Origin: JANLYQ01 sp031365725
GTDB taxonomy: Bacteria > Actinomycetota > Actinomycetes > JACCUZ01
DNA length: 54,727 bases
Assembly: GCA_031365725.1 (NCBI GenBank)
Contig: JANLYQ010000075.1
Location: 1 to 54,727, forward strand
Reading direction: 5' to 3'
A program made the position numbers and the translations under genes. Shown here one piece after another: positions 1 through 8,701 of this stretch. The first letter of the stretch is position 1, and each line of letters starts with the position of its first letter. The notes under the pieces are model-generated. The model ran no database searches, was not told the origin of the DNA, and saw only the letters and a list, made by a program, of their open reading frames with translations.

Positions 1-223
1 CAATCGTCGTGTGCCTGGTCGCTGCGGCGTCGCACGCCGCGGGGGCCGTCACCTTTACCGAGTCGAAGTTGGTGCCGGTCGACAGGCCCGAGTTTCCGTT
101 GGCGACCTTGGCGAGCGGGCCGGCAGCGAACGCCGATGCACCCGATGCCCCACCGATGAGCAGGGCGCCGGTCACGGCCGCGACGGCTGTCGCCGCGAGG
201 CCGCGTTGGAGGATGGAACGCAT
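1..223 (-). CDS. secreted protein, N-terminal part only
   Basis: Partial gene running off the left edge; about 74 residues are visible. The start is ATG at 223, preceded by a good ribosome site (AAAGG) about 7 bases upstream. The protein opens with a basic n-region (MRSILQRG), an Ala/Gly/Val hydrophobic stretch and an Ala-Ser-Ala type cleavage site near residue 31, so it is exported by Sec. The mature part visible is Ser/Thr/Asn-rich and not recognisable. It is the last visible member of the minus-strand pst locus, separated from the PstS-like gene by a hairpin terminator, so it may have its own promoter. Confidence 0.7.
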   Translation of the reverse strand, partial: MRSILQRGLAATAVAAVTGALLIGGASGASAFAAGPLAKVANGNSGLSTGTNFDSVKVTAPAACDAAATRHTTI

Positions 224-263
224 GATCTACCTTTCTTGGTGCTCTGGAGGGAGTGGTGCAGCC

Positions 264-300
264 CTGCGGGAGGCGCCGGGGGGACGGACGCCTCCCGCAG
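264..300 (-). terminator. hairpin terminator after the PstS-like gene
   Basis: A perfect 12-bp inverted repeat (CTGCGGGAGGCG at 264-275, its complement at 289-300) with a 13-base loop lies just downstream of the stop at 337. There is no T-run, as is common in actinobacteria. Confidence 0.6.
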
Positions 301-336
301 GGACAATCAAGTGCCGGGAGTGCTCCCGGCGCTCGG

Positions 337-1326
337 TCAGCAGGTGCTGGCGAGGAACCCGTACTTCTCGATGGTCGTCTTGCCACTGACGCAGATCTGC
401 GACTTGCCCGTGCCGTTGTCGACGAAGACGTCGTTGCCGAGCGAGGCGGCGTCGTTGAACACCGTGGTCGGCAGGATGTTGCCGACGGTGCGCAGCGTTG
501 TCTGGCCGGGGTTCTGGATCAGCGGGTTGACGCCGTTCATCTGGCCGAGCTGGGCCGAGCTGCGCTTGTCCAGGATCGTGCCGAACATCTGGGCGAGATA
601 CTGCGCGACCGAGAACGGCACCATCTGGTTGCTGTTGGTGAAGCGGGTGCCGTCGTGCTCCTCGATCGGCAGGCCGCCGAGGGTGTCCTTCACGCACGCG
701 GGCAGCGTGGTGGTGCTGATGCCCATCAGGGTGGCCCAGCTGTTGCGGGTGCCGGAACCAGCCTGCGGGATGAGCGGGCCGAAGCCGGGGACCAGGCACT
801 GGTAGATGGACTGAAGGTCGGCGGTGGTCGACTGCGAGCCGATGGCGCCGTTGAAGGGGTAGGCGTACACCAGACCGTCCTGGGCCATCGGGACGAAGGT
901 CTGGCCGGCGACGATCGCACCGCTGGAGGTGCGGGCGAAGTCCAGGCAGCCGAAGGTCGCGCTGCCCGCAGTGGTAGCCGCCGCGAGGGCGTCACGACCG
1001 GCACCCGAGCCGTTGGCCCGGACGACGCCGCCCGTGCCGGCGCCGCCGGCCACGTTGCAGAGGGGGTTGCTGAAGGCGACGTCCTTGGTGCTCACCTTGG
1101 CACCGAGCGGAGTGACGTCGTAGGACGCGATGACCTTGGCGCCGCCGACGAGGACGACGTCGGACAGGCCGTTCATGACGCCCTGGGTGGTGTCGGAGCC
1201 CATGCCGGCCAGCGGCCGGAAGGTCGGGGCGCCGACCGGGTCAGCGCTTGCCGGCACTGCGGTCATGGCGAGTGCCAGACCGATGCCGGCCACGGCCGCC
1301 GTGACGCCGAAGACGTTCTTCTTCAT
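337..1326 (-). CDS. PstS-like secreted substrate-binding protein
   Basis: 329 residues, ATG start at 1326 with AGAAAGG upstream. Residues 1-28 form a Sec signal peptide (MKKN..., cleavage after ASA). The mature protein has the general pattern of phosphate-type binding proteins: GMGSDTTQ at residues 41-48 resembles the first phosphate-binding loop, and a later SGTRNSW resembles the SGT loop of PstS. It ends in a Cys pair region (CVSG...STC). Unlike the neighbouring pstS product it has no C-terminal anchor, so it should be released or wall-associated. It lies downstream of the 911-residue surface protein with a 62-bp gap. The ligand is not proven; phosphate or a phosphorylated compound is an inference from context. 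Confidence 0.75.
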   Translation of the reverse strand: MKKNVFGVTAAVAGIGLALAMTAVPASADPVGAPTFRPLAGMGSDTTQGVMNGLSDVVLVGGAKVIASYDVTPLGAKVSTKDVAFSNPLCNVAGGAGTGGVVRANGSGAGRDALAAATTAGSATFGCLDFARTSSGAIVAGQTFVPMAQDGLVYAYPFNGAIGSQSTTADLQSIYQCLVPGFGPLIPQAGSGTRNSWATLMGISTTTLPACVKDTLGGLPIEEHDGTRFTNSNQMVPFSVAQYLAQMFGTILDKRSSAQLGQMNGVNPLIQNPGQTTLRTVGNILPTTVFNDAASLGNDVFVDNGTGKSQICVSGKTTIEKYGFLASTC

Positions 1327-1388
1327 GAAGCTGCCTTTCTGGAGGGTGGTGGTGACCGCCGGCCGGGAGCCGGGGGAACATGGGGGCC

Positions 1389-4124
1389 TCATCGGCCGTC
1401 CTTCGGTGCGCCGCGACGCACCATGAACCGGCTCGACGCCATCGCGGCGAGCCCGAGCAGGGCGAGGATGGGCAAGATCCAGCGCAGCGCGCTGACAGCG
1501 ACCGCGGGGGTGAGAGCGCTCACCCGCTGGATCGCGACCGGCTGGGTCGAGGGCGAGGTCGACGGGGACGCCGCCGCGCTCGGGCTCGACGCCGGCGTCG
1601 GCAGCGGGCCTGCCGACGGCAGGCCGCCGGATGACAGGCCGCCACCGCTTGAGCTGCCGGAGGTCGGCGTGGGCGATCCCTTGCTCCCCGCACTGGCCGA
1701 CGCGCTCGGCGAGGCCGCCACCGGGCTGGGCGTTGCTGAGACGCCTGTCGTCGGCGTGCCCGTCGCCGAGATCGCTGCCCGCGGAACGGTGCGGGTCGGC
1801 GACGCTGAGGGCCGAGGGGTCGGGGCCTTCGCGGTGCGGATGGCCTCGGCTGCCGCCAGGGCCTGGGCCTTGAACGCGGCCGTCAAGGGCGCATACCCGA
1901 TCGGCAGCTGGCCCGGGCGGGTGCCCTGGACCTGTCCGTCGGCGGCGGCGAAGGTGGCGAAGTTGGCGTAGTCGTTGCGGGCGGCCTGGTCGAGCAGCCC
2001 GGGGTTGGTCACACCGTAGGACAGCCGGGTCAGGGGGTAGGCGGCTCCGGACACCTTGCCGCTGGGCACCCGCACGACCCCCGGGGTGGCGGTGTCGACC
2101 GCCTGGCCGAGCGCGGCGGTCATGCTGTCGACCGTCGGGCCGACGAAGTTGCCGCTGGCGTTCTCCAGCTGGGCCGAGACGAGGCCGCGGCGCTGCGCCG
2201 AGGGGGTGTCGGTGAGTGCGATCAACGCCCGCTGTCCGACCAGCTGGGGCACCGCCTTCGACGGCTTGATGAACCCGCTGCTCAGATCCTTCTGCCAGGA
2301 CTGCGAGCCGATCGGCTGCCCGCGGGAGGTCAGCGCCGAGCCCGCGTCGAGGCTGGCGACGTACGGTGCTGCGTCCAGTGGGCACACCGGCCGGGTCGCG
2401 CCGTTGCCGAAGCCGACCGACGCGTCGAGGCACACGTCATCGAGGCGAGGGATGTCGGCCCGGGGGACATCGAGCTGGGTGTAGGTCGACACCCCCTTGA
2501 AGAACGTGTTGATCGTCATGCCCCACGGGTCCGGGGTGCCGGCGAGGAAGGCCCGGGCATCAGCGTCGGCAAGGATCCACTCCCAGACCAGCCGTACCGC
2601 GTCGGACTGGTCGGCGGTGACGAAGATCTTGGCCAGCGAGTCGCGCTGGTTGCTCAGGTGCGCGAGGTCCCTTGACAGGTCCTCGGAGCCGTCCGGGTTG
2701 GTGAATTTGTTGAGGGCAACAAAGTCGGGGTCGTCGATGAGGGAGTTGGGTGCGCTCTGCAGGTGCGCCGGCCCGCCGTCGATGGTCACTGTGGAGTACT
2801 TGTAGGACTGCGTGAGCAGCTTGGCCACCAGCCGGGGCGACAACCGCAGCTGCTCGACCCGGGTGCCGCTGTACTTCTGGTACTCCGCCGGGACGAAGTT
2901 GGCGTAGTAGCGCTCGATGAAGAAGCTCACCGACACCCCGGACGCGGCAGTCGGGGCATAGACCAGGCTGCCGTTGTCCGGTGACACCGCGTCCGGCGCC
3001 AGCGGGTCGGTGACGATGCTGTACTTCGGCAGCTTGGACGCGGCGGACGACCGGGCGATGTCGTCGGAGGTCGTCGCGTAGAAGTACCCCTGACCACCGG
3101 CGCACAACGGCGTCTGCCAGGAGGAGATCGCCACCGAGAGGCTCTCCTGGCCGACGACCGGACGCTCGGTGCCGCCCAGGGCGCACGGTTCGCGCACCGG
3201 CTCGAAGCCCAGCGGGAAGGTGATCCGGTTCGACCAGTTGGACAGGCTCAGCGGCGAGCTGTAGAGCGAGTGCTCGATGCCGCCGGCGCGGGCAGTCACA
3301 TCGTCGCCGTTGGAGTCGATCGCGTCGCGCGGCACGACCACCAGATAACAACCGCGGCCCGTCACCGCCGCCCCCGTCCCGATGCGGGCACCGCAACCGA
3401 GGAACTGCGACTCGAAGACCGTCTGCATCTCGAAGTAGACCTGGCCCGAGCCGTCAGAGTTGGTGCGCGCCAGCGGGACCTCGTTGCTGCCGTAGAGATC
3501 GAAGAACTTGGCCGTGTCGACGTCGGTCACCGTCTCGCCGGCCGGGAAGGCCGTGCTCGGTGAGGCGTGCATCGGGACGATGCCCGACGCGGTGGCGGTC
3601 GCGGGGTAGCCGTTGGGCGAGGAGTACTCCAACGGGTCCTTGGACTGCGTGATGACGTGGCTGAAGGTGTCCAGCGGGGAGACCGCCCGGCTCAGCGCCC
3701 AGACCTTCTCCGGCGCCGCGTTGAAAGGCGACAGGCGGCGGTTGGTGCCGGCATCCTGGTCGCTGTACTGGCCGCCGTACTGGCACTGCTCGCGGTCCGG
3801 GCCGCTGGTGCCGTCACCCCAGCACTGGAAGACGCTCAGGTAGTTGTAGTCCCACGACGTGGTGGACATGGTGGCGTGCGAGCCCGGGTTGGTGCCGTTC
3901 CACTGCCAGGACACCCGCACCGCCTCGTTGCCGAGGTTCTTGGTCTTGGCGACCGTCACGTCCAAGTCGGCGAACCGGCCGCTGCCGGACTTGGTCGCCG
4001 CCGAGTCGGTCAGCACCGGGTCGCTGCCAGCGGCGGCCGAGGTGTGCGCCAGCGGCCCGATGCCCGCGACGGCGACAACGAGCAGGCCGGCAGCGACGCG
4101 AATGACGCGCAGGGCGCGGGTCAC
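1389..4124 (-). CDS. large membrane-anchored surface protein of the pst operon
   Basis: 911 residues from a GTG at 4124 that overlaps the pstS stop by 4 bases, so translation is probably coupled. Residues 1-32 are a signal peptide. Roughly residues 35-760 form an extracellular part rich in Trp, Asp and Ser that I do not recognise by name. A Pro/Ser/Thr/Ala-rich spacer follows (about 770-870). A single transmembrane helix (ALRWILPILALLGLAAMA) and a basic tail (MVRRGAPKDGR) anchor the C-terminus outside-in. Position between pstS and a PstS-like protein suggests a role in phosphate capture at the surface, but that is context only. Confidence 0.75.
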   Translation of the reverse strand: MTRALRVIRVAAGLLVVAVAGIGPLAHTSAAAGSDPVLTDSAATKSGSGRFADLDVTVAKTKNLGNEAVRVSWQWNGTNPGSHATMSTTSWDYNYLSVFQCWGDGTSGPDREQCQYGGQYSDQDAGTNRRLSPFNAAPEKVWALSRAVSPLDTFSHVITQSKDPLEYSSPNGYPATATASGIVPMHASPSTAFPAGETVTDVDTAKFFDLYGSNEVPLARTNSDGSGQVYFEMQTVFESQFLGCGARIGTGAAVTGRGCYLVVVPRDAIDSNGDDVTARAGGIEHSLYSSPLSLSNWSNRITFPLGFEPVREPCALGGTERPVVGQESLSVAISSWQTPLCAGGQGYFYATTSDDIARSSAASKLPKYSIVTDPLAPDAVSPDNGSLVYAPTAASGVSVSFFIERYYANFVPAEYQKYSGTRVEQLRLSPRLVAKLLTQSYKYSTVTIDGGPAHLQSAPNSLIDDPDFVALNKFTNPDGSEDLSRDLAHLSNQRDSLAKIFVTADQSDAVRLVWEWILADADARAFLAGTPDPWGMTINTFFKGVSTYTQLDVPRADIPRLDDVCLDASVGFGNGATRPVCPLDAAPYVASLDAGSALTSRGQPIGSQSWQKDLSSGFIKPSKAVPQLVGQRALIALTDTPSAQRRGLVSAQLENASGNFVGPTVDSMTAALGQAVDTATPGVVRVPSGKVSGAAYPLTRLSYGVTNPGLLDQAARNDYANFATFAAADGQVQGTRPGQLPIGYAPLTAAFKAQALAAAEAIRTAKAPTPRPSASPTRTVPRAAISATGTPTTGVSATPSPVAASPSASASAGSKGSPTPTSGSSSGGGLSSGGLPSAGPLPTPASSPSAAASPSTSPSTQPVAIQRVSALTPAVAVSALRWILPILALLGLAAMASSRFMVRRGAPKDGR

Positions 4125-5923
4125 TTCTGACCCCCGTTGGCCCGCCGACTGATCAGGGCCGGCCCGATCGTGGCGATGAGCAGCACCAGTCCGGACAGCA
4201 GCATCAGCGTCTTCTGCGTGGTCCAGCCCTCGTCAGCCGCGAGCTGGATGGGCGTGGCAGCGACAGCGACGCCACCAGCCGTGGTGGTGCCCGTGGTCAC
4301 CGGCTCGCCGAAGGAGTCCAGCGTCGTGTCGGGCGTGCCGTCACCGTTGGTGTCGACTGCCGAACCGGCGACGGGCGCGCCGCCGGAGGCGGGCTTGGGG
4401 GCTCCGCCGGCCGCGGGGATGCCCCCGCTGGTCCCGCCACCTGCCGACGTGCCGCCGCCGGCCTTGCCGCCTGCCGTGCCACCGCCTGCAGTGCCGCCAC
4501 CTGCCTTGCCACCGGCTGCGATGCCACCACCCGCCGTCGACCCGGGGGTGGCCGCGCCGCCGCCCGCACCGCCGGCGGCGGGGCTTGCGCCCGCACCGCC
4601 GGCGGCGGCCACGGGAGCGGCCTCAGCAGGAGTCCCGCACTGGAGGGCCGACTTCTTGTCGCAGGCTGGTGGCTGCGGAGCGTCGGCCGCGAGGGTGTTC
4701 TCCCCCGTGGTGCTGAAGGTCGGGTTGTTGCAACCGGCCACGTTGATGTTCTGCACGTCGACGCCGGGGATGCGCTTGACCTGGTCGAGCCCGGCTTGCA
4801 CGAGGTTGATCGGCAACGGGGAGTAGCCCAGCACGTCGGCCTGCTGCTGCCCGGTGCAGAGGAAGTAGTAGGCGAAGTCCCCGAGGGTCTTGCCCTTGTC
4901 CGCCGTGAACGTGCCGTCCACCGTGGTCGGGATGATCATGTAGGAGTACGACGACAACGGGTAGGCCCGCGGGTCCTGGTTGGCGTAGACCCCGTCCAGC
5001 TTCTGGGTCAGGTACGTCTTTGGGTTGCTCTCGTCGTCGTTGATGGCCGCACCGAGCAGACCCACCGCGACGTTCTGCGCGGTCGGCAGGACGTAGTAGC
5101 CGGCGTCGTTGAGCACCTTGACGACGGGGAAGCCGGCGTTCTTGGCGTAGGAGTACTCGACATAGGTGATCGAGCCCTCGCTCTGCGGCTGGCGGACGAA
5201 CCCGGCCACGCCGTTGGAGCCGGCCTTGGACACGAACGACGAGCCGGGCGGCACCGGGTAGTTCGAGGTCTGGGTGCAGGGGTTGCGACCGACCTGGGCG
5301 CAGAACGCGTTCCAGATCGGGCCCTGCCGGGCGAGCATCCACGCCGTGAACTGAGCCGACGTGCCCGAGCCGTCGGACCGGACCACGGGGGTGATCTGGG
5401 TGCCGGGCATGACGAGACCGGGGTTGTCGGCCTGGATGGCCGGGTCGTTCCAGGTCGTGATCTTGCCGGTGAAGATCTTGGCGATGTTGTCCCCGGAGAG
5501 CCGGAGGCTGTCGACCTGGACGCCGCCGATCTTGAGGTTGTACATGAAGGACGTTCCACCGGCCACGATCGGCATGTAGGCGAACTTGCGGCTGGGGATG
5601 TTCTCCTGCGAGCCGCCGTCCTCGAGGCCGAACGGGATCTCCGAGACCGCGAAGTCGACGGTGCCGTTCGCGTACTGCGCCCGGCCGTCGGAGGAGCCGG
5701 TGTCGGCGTAGTCGACCGTCATGCCGTACTGCCGGACGTTGGCGACCCACTGCTGGATCGCGTTGGCGCTCCATGTCGACCCCGCGCCGGACACCCGCTT
5801 GTAGGTGTCGGCGTTGGCGGCCGGCGCGCTGCTGCCGAGCACCAGCGCGGTGAGTGCGGTGAGGACGAGCAGGACAGGAGCGGTACGCCGGCGGACGGTA
5901 CGGGCGGAGCTGCGGAACATCAC
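4121..5923 (-). CDS. pstS: phosphate ABC transporter substrate-binding protein PstS, membrane-anchored
   Basis: 600 residues, much longer than a usual PstS of 320-370. After a signal peptide (cleavage near ANA/DTY, residue 39) comes the PstS fold with VSGAGSTW, the SGT loop in RSDGSGTSAQFT and SYSYMIIPTT. The additional part is a C-terminal Gly/Ala/Pro-rich low-complexity spacer (about 430-540), then a transmembrane helix near 572-592 and a basic tail (RRANGGQK). In a monoderm this tethers the binding protein to the membrane in place of a lipid anchor; no lipobox Cys is present. It overlaps pstA by 4 bases and the next gene by 4 bases. Confidence 0.9.
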   Translation of the reverse strand: MMFRSSARTVRRRTAPVLLVLTALTALVLGSSAPAANADTYKRVSGAGSTWSANAIQQWVANVRQYGMTVDYADTGSSDGRAQYANGTVDFAVSEIPFGLEDGGSQENIPSRKFAYMPIVAGGTSFMYNLKIGGVQVDSLRLSGDNIAKIFTGKITTWNDPAIQADNPGLVMPGTQITPVVRSDGSGTSAQFTAWMLARQGPIWNAFCAQVGRNPCTQTSNYPVPPGSSFVSKAGSNGVAGFVRQPQSEGSITYVEYSYAKNAGFPVVKVLNDAGYYVLPTAQNVAVGLLGAAINDDESNPKTYLTQKLDGVYANQDPRAYPLSSYSYMIIPTTVDGTFTADKGKTLGDFAYYFLCTGQQQADVLGYSPLPINLVQAGLDQVKRIPGVDVQNINVAGCNNPTFSTTGENTLAADAPQPPACDKKSALQCGTPAEAAPVAAAGGAGASPAAGGAGGGAATPGSTAGGGIAAGGKAGGGTAGGGTAGGKAGGGTSAGGGTSGGIPAAGGAPKPASGGAPVAGSAVDTNGDGTPDTTLDSFGEPVTTGTTTAGGVAVAATPIQLAADEGWTTQKTLMLLSGLVLLIATIGPALISRRANGGQK

Positions 5924-7188
5924 CGTGGATCAACCTCATGGCTCTGGGGGTCGATGGGCTTGGGGTCGGTGGGCTGGGGGTCGGTGGGCCTGGGATCGGT
6001 GGGCCGACCGAAGAGGAACGCGTTGCTGTCCTCGACCACATAGGAGTCGAAGCGCTCGACGTCGTGGGCCGAGCGTCGGTCACGGGCCCGCAGCTGGCGG
6101 CCGCTGAGCTCGCCGGCGCTGCGCCCGCCGATCACCCGAGCCATGACGAACAGCGCGAGCACGAGCAGCATCAGCACCGTGGCCGCGCCGAAGCCGCGGG
6201 CGATGAAGCCCGGCTCTGGGGACTTGGTGAGGCTGAAGGTCACCAGAGGCAACGAGACCATCGGCCCGCTGAACGGGTTGAGGTTGAACCCCGTGGTGTA
6301 GCCCGCGGTGAGCAGGACGGGCGAGGTCTCGCCGATGCCGCGGGCGGTGCCCAGAATGATCGCGGTCATGATGCCCGAGCGTGAGGTCGGCAGCACGACG
6401 TGCCAGACCACCCGCCAGCGCGGCGCGCCCAGCGCGGAGGCTGCTTCCTTGAGGTTGCCCGGCACGAGGCGCAGCACCACGTCCGCCGCGCGGATCATGA
6501 TCGGCAGCATCATGACCGACAGGGCCAGCGAGGCGGCGAAGCCGGATTTCTGGCCGACCCCGAGGGTCGCCTGCAAGGTGATGATCGCGGCGTAGACGAA
6601 GAGGCCGGCAACCACCGACGGCAACGCGGTCATCGCCTCGACGATCGTCCGCACGAAGCGGGCGAAGCCGCCGCGGGTCTCGGACAGGAACACCGCGCAC
6701 ACCAGGGCGAGCGGGATCGTCAGGCTCAGCCCGATGCTGATCATGATCAGGGTGCCGACCGCCGCGTGCAGGACACCACCGACCTCCAGGCCGGCGAGTG
6801 GTCCGGCCAGCGACATGTCCTGGGTCCAGAAGTTGCCGTGGCCCAGCACGCTGCGGCCCTGCCACAGGGCGAAGGACACCACGGTGACCAGCGCCAGCAG
6901 CATGGTGCCGGCCAGGCTGTGAGCGACGACTGCGGCCAGCCGGTCGCGCACCAGAGGGCCGTTGCCGTCCACCGCGAGCAGCAGCGCATACAACGCGATG
7001 AACGTGACGTAGGCGACGACGAAGAAGCCGAGCATCCCCGACCACGGGGCGAGGGAGAAGAACAGGACCGAGGTCATGCTCAGGGCAGCAACCGCCGCCC
7101 CGCCCAGCGGCAGCAGGTCCCGCTGCTGCACGCCGCCAGTCGTGCGGCGGACCTCAACTGCAGGCGTGCTCACGTCGTACGTCGTCAT
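5920..7188 (-). CDS. pstA: phosphate ABC transporter permease PstA
   Basis: 422 residues from ATG at 7188, which overlaps the pstC stop (ATGA). The inner-membrane permease domain includes the EAA loop (EAASALGAPRWRVVWHVVLP) that contacts the ATPase. It has about 80 extra N-terminal residues carrying transmembrane helices before the family core. The C-terminal tail, after the last helix, carries a PTDP repeat (four units, about residues 396-415) and is likely cytoplasmic and disordered. It forms the channel with PstC; the ATPase PstB is not encoded in this window. Confidence 0.92.
   Translation of the reverse strand: MTTYDVSTPAVEVRRTTGGVQQRDLLPLGGAAVAALSMTSVLFFSLAPWSGMLGFFVVAYVTFIALYALLLAVDGNGPLVRDRLAAVVAHSLAGTMLLALVTVVSFALWQGRSVLGHGNFWTQDMSLAGPLAGLEVGGVLHAAVGTLIMISIGLSLTIPLALVCAVFLSETRGGFARFVRTIVEAMTALPSVVAGLFVYAAIITLQATLGVGQKSGFAASLALSVMMLPIMIRAADVVLRLVPGNLKEAASALGAPRWRVVWHVVLPTSRSGIMTAIILGTARGIGETSPVLLTAGYTTGFNLNPFSGPMVSLPLVTFSLTKSPEPGFIARGFGAATVLMLLVLALFVMARVIGGRSAGELSGRQLRARDRRSAHDVERFDSYVVEDSNAFLFGRPTDPRPTDPQPTDPKPIDPQSHEVDPR
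5943..6010 (-). repeat. short tandem repeat encoding the PstA PTDP tail
   Basis: Imperfect tandem units of about 15 bases (GGGGTCGGTGGGCTG type on the plus strand) encode the Pro-Thr-Asp-Pro tail of PstA. The unit length is a multiple of three, so copy changes keep the frame. Confidence 0.6.
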
Positions 7189-8249
7189 CCGTCGCTCACC
7201 GCGCCCGACCGGCTCCGGGCGATCGCTGCGGAGGCTGCGAAGTTGACGACCAGCGTCATCAGGAACAGCGACAGCCCGGCAGCCATCAGCGCCGAGGTGG
7301 CAAACGGCGTGGCCTCGCCGTACTTCAAGGCGATCAAGCTCGACACCGACGACGTCCCGGCTTCGAGGATGTGCGGTTGCACCGCGAACACCACCGAGAT
7401 GACCATGAACACCGCGATGGTCTCGCCGAGCGCCCGACCGAGGCCGAGCATCGTGCCGCCGATGATGCCGCCCGCGCCGAACGGCAGCACGACCGCGCGG
7501 ATCATGCCCCACCGGGTGGAGCCCAGGGCGTAGGCGCCCTCCCGTTCCGAGAGCGGGGCCTGGGAGAAGTTCTCCCGCATCACCGAGCAGGCGATCGGCG
7601 CCACCATCATGGCCACGACCAGGCCGGCGATGAAGGTGGAGGAGGTGAAGACGGTCCCGGACACCAGTGGGTCGCGCGGGTCCACCGGTTTGCCGTTCTG
7701 CTCGACCCGGAACAGCGGGATCCAGCCGAGGTAGGTCGCCAACCAGCGCGGCAGGCCCTGCCCGTTGGCCCCGACCACGAGCAGGTCGGGCTGCAGCATG
7801 AAGAAGCCCCATAGGCCGTAGACCACGCTGGGGACCGCCGCCATCAGGTCCACCAGGTTGACCAGGGTGCGACGCAGCCGGGCGGGGGCGTACTCAGAGA
7901 TGTAGAGCGCGGTCCCGAGCGCGAGCGGCAGGGCGACGATGATGCCGGTGAGGCCGATGAGGATCGTGCCGACCAGCACGGCCGCGATGCCGAACTTGCC
8001 GCCGTCGGGGTTCCACTCGGCGGTGGTGAAGAAGCTGAGGCCCGCCTTGCGCAGCGCCTCCTGCGCCCGGAAGAGCAGGAACAGCCCCACCATGGCCATG
8101 ACCGACAGCACGACGATGCCGCCGGTCAGCAGCAAAGCGCGGAACGAGACGTCACCCGCTGTGGGCCGGGAGGCGAGGGCGCGAGGCAGGTCGTCGCCCC
8201 CGCCGCCCGACTCCCCCTGTGCCGTCCCCGGCCGGACCAGACCTTGCAT
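7185..8249 (-). CDS. pstC: phosphate ABC transporter permease PstC
   Basis: 354 residues with ATG at 8249 preceded by GAGGGG about 9 bases upstream; a longer in-frame reading to 8426 adds residues with no family resemblance and was not used. It has six hydrophobic helices, the PstC periplasmic loop with ATYLGWIPLF, and the EAA loop (EGAYALGSTRWGMIRAVVLP). It is the first gene of the operon pstC-pstA-pstS. A hydrophilic Gly/Asp stretch precedes the first helix. Confidence 0.93.
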   Translation of the reverse strand: MQGLVRPGTAQGESGGGGDDLPRALASRPTAGDVSFRALLLTGGIVVLSVMAMVGLFLLFRAQEALRKAGLSFFTTAEWNPDGGKFGIAAVLVGTILIGLTGIIVALPLALGTALYISEYAPARLRRTLVNLVDLMAAVPSVVYGLWGFFMLQPDLLVVGANGQGLPRWLATYLGWIPLFRVEQNGKPVDPRDPLVSGTVFTSSTFIAGLVVAMMVAPIACSVMRENFSQAPLSEREGAYALGSTRWGMIRAVVLPFGAGGIIGGTMLGLGRALGETIAVFMVISVVFAVQPHILEAGTSSVSSLIALKYGEATPFATSALMAAGLSLFLMTLVVNFAASAAIARSRSGAVSDG

Positions 8250-8701
8250 CCTGTTGCTGCCCCTCACCTGTGCGGCGCCCGCCCCTTGGGTCGCCGTCAG
8301 GGAGCAACCTTGCGGTCGCACAGGTCCGGCGAGCGGCGCGAAGGTGAACGGCAGACGGACACCGCCCAGGCACAGGCATAAAAGCCGGACAGAGTGGACA
8401 GTGAGCCTCAAGTAGCCCGGTCTCACGCCGAGAGCGTGCGTGTGACCCGGTCCTCGCTAGGATGGGAACCCACTCTGGAGGGAGTGGTGAGCCAGCCCCA
8501 CCGGTCCGCCGGTCGGGGCTGGCTCGCTGTTCGCGGCGTACCTCGCCGGCCGGGATGGGCCCGAGCGAACGACGGCCGAACCGCTGATGAACGGCGCAAC
8601 GACGGTTGCCGACCACGTGCTCGAGCCGCTCCTGGGGAGTGCCCACTCCCGGTACGTTCCCTCGTGCGCAGGGAGAGCTGGATGACGAGGGTGGGGCGAC
8701 T
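8250..8701. promoter_or_regulatory. divergent intergenic region between pstC and the LPXTG gene
   Basis: 452 bases with no gene. It must hold the promoter of the pst operon (leftward) and that of the wall protein (rightward). One GTTCACC heptamer, the core of actinobacterial PHO boxes, lies on the minus strand at 8343-8349, about 95 bases upstream of pstC. Only one good repeat unit is visible, so a PhoP site is possible but weak. The centre carries the structured element listed separately. Confidence 0.5.
8425..8539 (+). ncRNA. structured leader-like element, class unknown
   Basis: A closing stem ACGCCG (8425-8430) with CGGCGT (8534-8539) encloses a small hairpin (CCACTC at 8470-8475 with GAGTGG) and a long near-perfect hairpin: GAGCCAGCCCC (8489-8499) with GGGGCTGGCTC (8515-8525), plus inner ACCGG/CCGGT. 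In plus orientation it would be a 5' leader of the LPXTG gene, ending about 160 bases before its start. The GGGAACC...GGTGAGCC arrangement loosely recalls the c-di-AMP (ydaO) riboswitch, but other conserved blocks are not seen. It could also be a terminator/attenuator or a DNA site. Confidence 0.35.

Noticed and set aside
253..6043. Long open frames on the plus strand opposite the pst operon (for example 253-1971 and 4796-6043)
   Set aside because: They are mirror frames created by GC-rich third positions; no family motifs, and the minus-strand proteins are clearly real.
8343..8349. GTTCACC on the minus strand as a complete PHO box for pstC
   Set aside because: Only one well-matching unit; the neighbouring 11-mers do not fit well enough to call a box.
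8425..8539. Confident assignment as a c-di-AMP (ydaO) riboswitch
   Set aside because: Only a partial resemblance; key conserved blocks were not found, so it is listed as an unclassified structure.
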